64,000 nt of DNA, taken from positions 88,080-152,079 of the forward strand of contig FCNA01000028.1 of assembly GCA_900018345.1 (NCBI GenBank), written 5' to 3'. Source of the DNA: Clostridiales bacterium CHKCI006 (GTDB lineage Bacteria; Bacillota_I; Bacilli_A; Erysipelotrichales; Coprobacillaceae). Positions 56,064 through 64,000 of the stretch are shown piece after piece. Below the pieces are notes generated by a model. It had not been told where the DNA came from. It worked only from the letters and a program-made list of their open reading frames with translations, and did not search any database. The translations under genes were made by a program, and so were the position numbers. Positions within the stretch are counted from its first letter, which is position 1, and each line of letters opens with the position of its first letter.

Positions 56064-57433
56064 TGGTTTTTATCATTTATCGTATTCTTCTTCGCGTTTT
56101 GTTTCAAAAATTCCAAAGGCATGGTCACCGTAAAGACCGAACCGACATCCACTTGTGAAACGACAGAGATCCTGGCCTGATGCAATTCAACAATGCGTTT
56201 CACGATGGATAAGCCTAGTCCATTTCCGGCAATGGAACGGGACTTGTCCTCGCGATAGAAACGGTCAAAAATGTGCTGAAGTGCTTCTTTGGACATGCCA
56301 ATACCTGTATCTTCAATAGCTACGCTGACTTCCTTTAAATTCTTCTTGACCTTGATCGTCACGACGCCGCCTTCACTGGTATATTTAATGGCATTATTGA
56401 TCAAATTGATCCACACCTGCTCCATGCGATTTTCATCCGCATTGATCAAAATATCCTTCTTTGGAAAATCTGTGACAATTTCGATATCCTTACTTGCCGC
56501 TTCATTATTCTGCATAGAGATGACGCGGTTCAACTGCTCTAACAATGGGTATTTTTTGATTTCTAGTTTTGGATCCTCGCTATCCAACACCGTCAGCTGC
56601 AGCATATTTTTTGACAAAGCTGACAGACGCTGACTTTGAAAAAGAATGATATCCGTATACTTGGTACGCTGTTCCTCGCTGAGGTTTTCCTGTTTCAGGA
56701 TTTTCGCAAAGCCCTGAATGCTTGTCAGCGGAGTCTGAAACTCATGTGAGATATCAGAAATAAACTGTTGTCGTGTTTCCTCATCTCTGACCAGTCGATC
56801 AGCCATCGAATTAAAGCTGTTTGACAGACTGGCAATCTCATCTTTGCCATAGTAATGCACTCGGGCTTCATAGTTGCCTTTCGAAAGTTCATCTGTCGCT
56901 TTGGTCAGGCGTTTGATCGGCTTGACGATCACATCGGCGATAATCAAAAAGATAATGCTCCCACTGATAAAGATGCTTGCCAATGCAACCATGATCGAGC
57001 GTTCAAAAACTGTCTGCTCCTGCATCGTGTCACGGCTAATGAATAGCGTATAAGTGTGACCATCGACCTGAATCTTTTCTCTAAAGAAATGCTGGTGGGT
57101 ATTGCTATCAAAAAAGCCTTCATCATCGATGCGGGCATTTTGAATTTCCTCAGGCAACGATGCAAGCGGCTGAGTACCATTCAGTGTGACACGGCCTTGA
57201 TCATCCACTAGGATGATCGTCATGCCCGAGACATTTGCTAGTTCATCCAAAAAATCCTCGTGATGACTGATCAGAAGACTTTCTACCGTCTCCGCCATTG
57301 CCAGCAGGTCGTCTTCCGTCAAGGCTCGAAAGCTCTGTGAATGTGACTGCAGTCCAAGATAGCCGGCGAAGGAAAAACTGATTGCAATACTGATAAAGAA
57401 ACCCGCAATCAGCTTTCCATAAAGTGACTTCAT
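56054..57433 (-). CDS. Sensor histidine kinase (OmpR-type partner)
   Basis: 459 residues. Transmembrane helix 1 (about 7-28), an extracytoplasmic domain of about 110 residues, helix 2 (about 146-168), HAMP domain, HisKA with His230 in ISHEFQTPL, and HATPase_c with NLINNAIKYT, DTGIGM and GNGLGLSIV. A classical membrane sensor. Overlaps the response regulator by 4 bp (ATGA), so the two form a pair. Signal unknown. Confidence 0.92.
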   Translation of the reverse strand: MKSLYGKLIAGFFISIAISFSFAGYLGLQSHSQSFRALTEDDLLAMAETVESLLISHHEDFLDELANVSGMTIILVDDQGRVTLNGTQPLASLPEEIQNARIDDEGFFDSNTHQHFFREKIQVDGHTYTLFISRDTMQEQTVFERSIMVALASIFISGSIIFLIIADVIVKPIKRLTKATDELSKGNYEARVHYYGKDEIASLSNSFNSMADRLVRDEETRQQFISDISHEFQTPLTSIQGFAKILKQENLSEEQRTKYTDIILFQSQRLSALSKNMLQLTVLDSEDPKLEIKKYPLLEQLNRVISMQNNEAASKDIEIVTDFPKKDILINADENRMEQVWINLINNAIKYTSEGGVVTIKVKKNLKEVSVAIEDTGIGMSKEALQHIFDRFYREDKSRSIAGNGLGLSIVKRIVELHQARISVVSQVDVGSVFTVTMPLEFLKQNAKKNTINDKNQAA

Positions 57434-58107
57434 TGCGTATTGACCTTCAACTTATAGCCAAGTCCACGAACAGTGACGATCTCAAAGTCAGGAATGAAGC
57501 CTAAATTCTCACGAATACGTTTGATATGCACATCCACCGTACGGTCAAAACCATCATAACCCATGCCCCAGATCCTTTCGATCAGCTGTTCACGGCTAAA
57601 GATATGATTCGGTTTTTTAGCCAGCTCAAACACCAGCTCAAATTGTTTCAACGGGAGATGAATGACCTTTTCTTTATAAACAATTTCGCATTTATCCCCA
57701 TCAAAAGTCACATCACCGATCGTGATAATATTTTGCGAATTGATGCTGTAACGCTTCAGGATCGTTCGTATTCGTGCCATCAGTTCATCTGGATCAAATG
57801 GCTTGGTGACATAGTCATCCACGCCCAGATCAAAGCCTTTTAATTTATCCTTGGACTCCCCTTTAGCTGTCAGCATGATGACGGGCACATCTCGAATCTG
57901 TTTCATCTCAGAAACAAATTCCCAGCCATCCATCACCGGCATCATCACATCGACAACGGCCAGATCAATATAATCATTTTCAAAAATATCTAAAGCCTGT
58001 TTCCCATTGGCCGCTTCCAGCATCGTAAAGCCTTCTTTTTCCAGATAGAAGCGAATCAGCTCGCGAATATCCGGTTCATCATCTACAACTAGTATTTTCG
58101 ATTTCAT
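57430..58107 (-). CDS. OmpR/PhoB-family response regulator
   Basis: 225 residues. Receiver domain with acidic DD at 9-10, phospho-acceptor Asp53 in VVDVMMPVMDGW, Thr80/Lys102 switch residues, and a C-terminal winged helix (QLIERIWGMGYDGFDRTVDV). GAGGAGGGG precedes the ATG. Overlaps the upstream membrane-protein gene by 4 bp. Confidence 0.94.
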   Translation of the reverse strand: MKSKILVVDDEPDIRELIRFYLEKEGFTMLEAANGKQALDIFENDYIDLAVVDVMMPVMDGWEFVSEMKQIRDVPVIMLTAKGESKDKLKGFDLGVDDYVTKPFDPDELMARIRTILKRYSINSQNIITIGDVTFDGDKCEIVYKEKVIHLPLKQFELVFELAKKPNHIFSREQLIERIWGMGYDGFDRTVDVHIKRIRENLGFIPDFEIVTVRGLGYKLKVNTQ

Positions 58108-59777
58108 TGGGTCCCCTCCTCACTCACTAATTCGATTGAATGGATCGCAACGGCATTGCCGTCCGTTGCCGTATATGTTACGCTCACGACATCACCCGCA
58201 CGTAATAATGGTAATTCGTTACTCTGATCGATCGAAGCCATCAGTATCAGCGGACTGCCTTCTAACCGGAAATAATACTGGCTATTGCCATCAATCACGA
58301 CTGAGGCAATATCGGTGATAGCTCCGCGCACTTCTTCAAGCTGAAGTTCTCCATCCGAAATGCTCTGTCCATTCGCTGCCAAAGCACTGTAATAGGCTTC
58401 TTGAGCCTCGGCAACACTTTCACCGGTTCCTACAATATTGTAGTTCTCAACACTCACAAAAGCATACATTTTAACCAGTGCGGCACTGTCTTTCAAAGCC
58501 ATGAAGTAGGTCGGTACACCACCCGAATTGATCAGGATTGGGAAGGTCGCGGTATAGCCTAAATGCTGTACCTGTCCCTGCGCTGATTCCATCGCCGAGT
58601 TTTCTTCCGCCCCAGGAATGTTATAGAATTTAGCCTCCTTGGTCCGCAGATTAATTAAAGCAAATCCAACATTGGACTGATCGGCCATGACCGAGGTCAG
58701 ACCTGTATAAAAATATATATCGTCATCGATGGTAATGTAGTTATAGCCATCCGTCGGCCTCAACATGCCTTTCTGACCAAAATAAGTATTCCAGAACCCG
58801 TTCGTGTATTTGCCCCAGTTTTCCAGCTGTGTCATGACCATCTCTGATGGATAGACCCGATCCAGCCAACTAGGCACTTCACTGATATCATAGTACTGAT
58901 GGTCTCCGTTGATGGCATTGACTAACACTGCTCCGACGATATCCTTTCCGCCAAACAAACCAATTTTATATTCATAGACAGGTGCCACAAAATGTGGAAT
59001 GCCTTGTTCATCGATCTCAAAGCTCAATGTATCAAACATCAAGGTTGGATAATGAATAAATAAATAACGATGGATGTTACGGAAAAATTTATCCGATTCA
59101 GAATATTTCATGCCTTCCTCTAAGCGAACAACTTCTGCTTCCTGGCTGACCATATCCACCTTAATATAGGCTGGCAATCCATCCTGAAAATTATTGAACC
59201 ATTTGATCAGGCCGCTGTATTCTAAAGGCGTCACCCTGGTTGGGCGTCCCTGATAGTTGATCTGATTATAGTCGTCTGCAACGTCAAACTGGCTGACATA
59301 ATCCATGATCTCACCCATCTGCCGATCGCCTAAACGCATGGCGCTTTCACGATCAACGACCGGGATCTGATCGAAGGTAATGGACGCATTATCCGCATAG
59401 AAATCCGCATTTTCGTCAATCACTAGCTGCTGCTGATAGCTGGAAGCATGGAACAGCGCGGTGCTGAACAAAGATCCTACAACGACATAAACCACCAGCA
59501 AGGCGGCAACACCTAAGAGGATCTTCTGATACTTAGGCAAAGTGGCTGTCAAGCCGGCACTTAGAATGACAAACAGAACCATAAAGACTGCCAGTTGGGT
59601 TAAAAAAGTTGGATTTTTCCAGGTCATCGGGATCATCAATACATATTGTGTGACCAAATAAGCAACTAGCGTGATTACCAAGGCCAAAATGACCCCTTTT
59701 TTTCCCAGGCTCGGTCTCTTTGGCCAGGCGGACGTCGTACGACGTGTAAAAAATTGATCAAAATCAACATGACGCAT
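58104..59777 (-). CDS. Large membrane protein with extracytoplasmic domain, unknown function
   Basis: 557 residues. Three transmembrane helices (about 27-49, 58-80, 87-109) follow a short basic cytoplasmic N-terminus. The remaining 440 residues are predicted outside the membrane and contain no motif I can name; repeated Tyr/Asp-rich segments and a late beta-rich part (about 490-550) are visible. Related long proteins exist in other Bacillota, but I cannot assign a function. AAGGAGG precedes the ATG. It is coupled by overlap both to nrnA upstream (14 bp) and to the response regulator downstream (4 bp), so it may feed the two-component system. Confidence 0.6.
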   Translation of the reverse strand: MRHVDFDQFFTRRTTSAWPKRPSLGKKGVILALVITLVAYLVTQYVLMIPMTWKNPTFLTQLAVFMVLFVILSAGLTATLPKYQKILLGVAALLVVYVVVGSLFSTALFHASSYQQQLVIDENADFYADNASITFDQIPVVDRESAMRLGDRQMGEIMDYVSQFDVADDYNQINYQGRPTRVTPLEYSGLIKWFNNFQDGLPAYIKVDMVSQEAEVVRLEEGMKYSESDKFFRNIHRYLFIHYPTLMFDTLSFEIDEQGIPHFVAPVYEYKIGLFGGKDIVGAVLVNAINGDHQYYDISEVPSWLDRVYPSEMVMTQLENWGKYTNGFWNTYFGQKGMLRPTDGYNYITIDDDIYFYTGLTSVMADQSNVGFALINLRTKEAKFYNIPGAEENSAMESAQGQVQHLGYTATFPILINSGGVPTYFMALKDSAALVKMYAFVSVENYNIVGTGESVAEAQEAYYSALAANGQSISDGELQLEEVRGAITDIASVVIDGNSQYYFRLEGSPLILMASIDQSNELPLLRAGDVVSVTYTATDGNAVAIHSIELVSEEGTQ

Positions 59778-60726
59778 GTTTATTTTCCTCCTTGATGGCC
59801 TCGATCAGATCTTGGATCAAGGCTTCTAATTCATTCAGATCAGATACGGTTGCGCCACTGGCTTGACAGTGACCCCCGCCATGATACTTGACGGCAATGG
59901 GCTGCACCGGTACCCCCGAACTGCGCAGGCTCACGCGCCAGTTATGCATCGCACGATTCTCAGTCACTGCCATCCATACCTGAAACTCAGCCACATTCGC
60001 CAGCGTATTGACAAAATCAGAACCACGTTCGCGTGTGATCCCTAAGTGCTGCAGATCCTCATCTGAGAGGATATAGTAAGCTAAACCATCCCGATACTGA
60101 TAATGTGTATAGATAAAAGTCAGGATATCCAGTTCCTGTTTTGGACGCGTATACATCGCCTGATAAATGGCTTTCTTATCGATTCCTGCGGCCAGTAACA
60201 CTTTCGCAATCTCAAAGGTCCGTGTGCTAGTCGCCTCATACATAAATCGATTCGTATCGCCAACCATACCAAAATAAAGCCAGCTAGCAGCCTGTTTAGA
60301 AAGAAACAATGTCTTTTGACAAGCACAATAAAATTCACCGATCAGTTCGCTGGTCGAAGAGGCTTCCGGAAACTCGATATTCAGACCGGCATAGGATTCC
60401 ACCACCACATGATGATCGATTTTAACTGTCGCAGCCAATTTTTCAAAATTGTCACCATCCAGACGTGCAAGGTTGGCTGTGTCCAGTGCAATTCCTAAGG
60501 TACAAGAAGGGTTTTCGATGACCGCCTGCTCAAAATCGATGCCCATCTTAGACATCAAGTCCGGATTAGAGGCTCCCATATACACAATCTTCTTTTCTGG
60601 AAAATTATCAAAAATCAGCTGGCCTAGACCATATTGCGAGCCCAGCGCATCAAAATCACTATTCACATGACGATAGATCGCAATGATCTCGTACTTACGG
60701 ATCAATGCGAGAAACTGTTCAAACAT
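59764..60726 (-). CDS. DHH/DHHA1 phosphoesterase, NrnA-like
   Basis: 320 residues from the ATG at 60726; an in-frame GTG at 60735 is also open. DHH motifs RHVNSDFDALGSQYG (about 21-35) and IDHHVVVES, and the DHHA1 motif GGGHCQASGA near the C-terminus. NrnA-type enzymes degrade nanoRNA and dephosphorylate pAp; GdpP-like domains are absent. First gene of the nrnA-membrane protein-response regulator-kinase operon. Confidence 0.87.
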   Translation of the reverse strand: MFEQFLALIRKYEIIAIYRHVNSDFDALGSQYGLGQLIFDNFPEKKIVYMGASNPDLMSKMGIDFEQAVIENPSCTLGIALDTANLARLDGDNFEKLAATVKIDHHVVVESYAGLNIEFPEASSTSELIGEFYCACQKTLFLSKQAASWLYFGMVGDTNRFMYEATSTRTFEIAKVLLAAGIDKKAIYQAMYTRPKQELDILTFIYTHYQYRDGLAYYILSDEDLQHLGITRERGSDFVNTLANVAEFQVWMAVTENRAMHNWRVSLRSSGVPVQPIAVKYHGGGHCQASGATVSDLNELEALIQDLIEAIKEENKHASC

Positions 60727-60744
60727 ATTAATCACCCAAGTTAT

Positions 60745-60753
60745 ATGATATCA
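60745..60753 (-). promoter_or_regulatory. nrnA extended -10 promoter
   Basis: TGA-TATCAT on the minus strand (TATCAT at 60745-60750), 19 bp before the start. No clear -35. Confidence 0.45.
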
Positions 60754-60796
60754 CAAAATGCTGTAAAAACATATAAAAAACACCTAAAACCCATCG

Positions 60797-60826
60797 CAAA
60801 AAAAGAGCTATTGGAAATCCAATAGC
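60797..60826 (-). terminator. Terminator after the GH1 gene
   Basis: 8-bp stem GCTATTGG/CCAATAGC with an ATTT loop and T7 on the minus strand, 8 bp after the glucosidase stop. Confidence 0.85.
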
Positions 60827-60833
60827 CCGACTT

Positions 60834-62911
<2,078 letters not shown>

Positions 62912-62933
62912 ATGATCACTCCCTTTTTAAAGA

Positions 62934-62962
62934 AGTATATCATATTTTTATTATATATACAA
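62934..62962 (-). promoter_or_regulatory. Promoter of the 167-aa membrane protein gene
   Basis: Minus-strand -35 TTGTAT (62957-62962), 17-bp spacer, TGA-TATACT extended -10 (62934-62939). Confidence 0.65.
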
Positions 62963-62991
62963 ATAAACTTGTTAGATTTTCTTTTTTCATA

Positions 62992-63016
62992 ACAAAAGAG
63001 TCTTATGACTCTTTTG
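62992..63016 (-). terminator. Terminator after the ferredoxin-like gene
   Basis: Perfect stem ACAAAAGAGTC/GACTCTTTTGT with a 3-nt loop, overlapping the stop codon; AT-rich on both sides. Confidence 0.75.
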
Positions 63017-63512
63017 TTTCATGAAAGGAAAGCGATTGCAGCAAGGCTTTGACATGTGTCTGAACCACTTCATCATCAGGATACAGATCCAAAAGTCCTT
63101 CGAGATATTGTTGTGTCATCCGGCTTTGCGGGAGCATATAACCTCTTTCACGATTGATATCTTCAGCCATCAGTCGATTACTTAGCATCAAAGCCTGGGC
63201 TAAACGTTTCTGATTGAAAGAAGAACTTTTCATCAGTAGATACCTTGCCATATTTTCCTGATAACATTTATGTGTCTCGAGCTGCTTACAGGCGTCCATC
63301 ACTGCCGGAAGATGGGACTGCTGTACAGGCAGTTCCAGGGGCATCATCGTAATCGCACCGCTCGGACAGGCTTTGGCACATTGCTCACAGCCAATGCATT
63401 TCTTCCGATCAATAATGCTGTCTTCTGTATCGGTTGCTCCCACCGGACACACATAAAGACATAGGCAGTCTTTAGTACACAGGCGTAGATTTCTTACGGC
63501 ATAGGCTTTCAT
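63003..63512 (-). CDS. 4Fe-4S ferredoxin-like protein with helical C-terminal domain
   Basis: 169 residues. Two cluster motifs in the first 50 residues. The second is canonical (C39, C42, C45, C49 in CIGCEQCAKACP). The first is C12-TKD-C16-L-C18-LYV-C22-P, so the usual second Cys position (15) is Asp with an extra Cys beside it. Residues 60-169 are soluble, mostly helical and unrecognised. Probably an electron carrier or a subunit of a small redox enzyme. Stands alone behind its own promoter. Confidence 0.75.
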   Translation of the reverse strand: MKAYAVRNLRLCTKDCLCLYVCPVGATDTEDSIIDRKKCIGCEQCAKACPSGAITMMPLELPVQQSHLPAVMDACKQLETHKCYQENMARYLLMKSSSFNQKRLAQALMLSNRLMAEDINRERGYMLPQSRMTQQYLEGLLDLYPDDEVVQTHVKALLQSLSFHETKES

Positions 63513-63525
63513 CTGAAATCCCCTG

Positions 63526-63569
63526 GTATATTATAAGTGTCCCATCTAAGGGGGTCACTTACAGTATAC
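63526..63569. repeat. 44-bp interrupted palindrome overlapping the ferredoxin promoter
   Basis: Three matched arm pairs with equal gaps: GTATA/TATAC, AAGTG/CACTT and CCC/GGG around an 8-bp centre. On the minus strand it covers -10 TATAAT (63530-63535), a 17-bp spacer and a -35-like GTGACC (63553-63558). It could be an operator, or the landing site of the neighbouring IS110 element. Confidence 0.6.
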
Positions 63570-63570
63570 C

Positions 63571-63822
63571 TTCTCCTTTCTATCAACCTTCTATCCGTGG
63601 TTGATTACGGTGACGATATCCTGTAAACTACAGAATATGTGATTGTGGATTTGTATTTTATCCCACTGTGGCTTTGACTACTTCAAGGAGGAACTCACCA
63701 CTCCTTATTCTCAAACAGTGATTAGTTAGATGGGTCTTGAATTCGTATTTTGCACCAGGTTTTGTTGAATAAGGCTGTTGGTTGCACATCACATGTATCT
63801 TATTTTGAAAGGTTGTGTTTCT
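63571..63822 (+). ncRNA. Non-coding left end of the IS110 element, candidate bridge RNA
   Basis: About 250 bp without a gene precede the transposase. Several hairpins can be drawn: CCGT/ACGG near 63595-63610, CTGTA/TACAG near 63630, and nested helices CACTGT/ACAGTG (63664-63669 with 63715-63720) enclosing AAGGAG/CTCCTT (63685-63690 with 63701-63706) with a 10-nt loop. IS110 elements such as IS621 encode a bridge RNA in the long end upstream of the transposase. The element's exact left boundary cannot be set, because the family has no terminal inverted repeats. Confidence 0.5.
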
Positions 63823-64000
63823 ATGTTAACTATCGGTATTGATATCGGTAAAAACAGTCACTTCTTTGCTGGCGTTGATGGCGCCACTGGAGAAATTGTG
63901 ATCCGTCCTACCTGCTTTAAAAATGACACTTCAGGTTTTGATTTTCTGATTGATCAAATCAATCGTTTACCTGTTAAACCAGATCTGATTGGTATGGAAG
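63823..64000 (+). mobile_element. IS110-family transposase, N-terminus (cut by window edge)
   Basis: 59 codons from the ATG at 63823: MLTIGIDIGKNSHFFAGVDG is the family RuvC-like start, with the first DEDD aspartate in GIDIGK. The rest is outside the window. GGTTGTG upstream is a weak ribosome-binding site. IS110 transposases act with a bridge RNA to recombine donor and target. Confidence 0.85.

Overview
The window is a gene-dense, mostly leftward-transcribed stretch of a low-to-mid GC Bacillota (Firmicutes) chromosome. It encodes the Gram-positive PolC polymerase, YlxR/YlxQ between nusA and infB, the smc-ftsY-ylxM-ffh block, a murC-ytxG-ytxH block, and a relA-apt-recJ-comN-spoVB-yrbG-yrzE neighbourhood, all arranged as in Bacillus subtilis. 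The trimmed proteins (982-aa Smc, 623-aa IF-2, 256-aa DprA) would fit an Erysipelotrichia-like gut lineage. That placement is inference, since no rRNA is present.

Layout from left to right. 1-2100: envelope genes ytxH (cut by the window edge), a DUF948 gene and murC. 2210-2326: a 38-codon small ORF. 2373-6608: an M24 peptidase, aspS and hisS behind a promoter and a structured leader that ends in a terminator. 6746-8911: a lone rightward gene for a large HEPN/Abi-type protein, the best defence candidate here. 8932-16481: stringent response (relA), purine salvage (apt), recJ, a ComN-like regulator, a SpoVB-like flippase and small membrane proteins. 16494-18571: nagA plus an aldose-1-epimerase-like gene. 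18600-23302: rimP-nusA-ylxR-ylxQ-infB-rbfA. 23340-31523: uppS-cdsA-dxr-rseP-polC. 31576-32920: pyrH-frr. 32948-36723: a LysR regulator divergent from a MATE transporter and a frameshifted 6-phospho-beta-glucosidase pseudogene. 36782-39952: an M50-type protease, tsf and rpsB. 39964-49677: xerC-trmFO-topA-dprA, rnhB-rbgA-lepB, rplS, and rpsP-khpA-rimM-trmD. 49763-50191: a CBS-domain protein. 50299-55998: smc-ftsY-ylxM-ffh. 56054-60753: nrnA, a large unknown membrane protein and an OmpR-type two-component system in one overlapping operon. 60834-62358: an intact family 1 glycosidase. 62408-63569: a small membrane protein and a ferredoxin-like protein with an Asp in one cluster motif. 63571-64000: the left part of an IS110-family element whose long structured non-coding end is a candidate bridge RNA.

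Most of the region is translation, secretion, envelope-lipid and replication housekeeping in compact operons with 1-20 bp overlaps. Many promoters can be read by eye, and nearly all carry a TGN extended -10. Intrinsic terminators often sit directly on stop codons, and several lie between genes of the same operon. The accessory material is limited to the HEPN/Abi gene, the LysR-MATE-glucosidase island, the second glucosidase and the IS110 element. No tRNA, rRNA or CRISPR array was seen.
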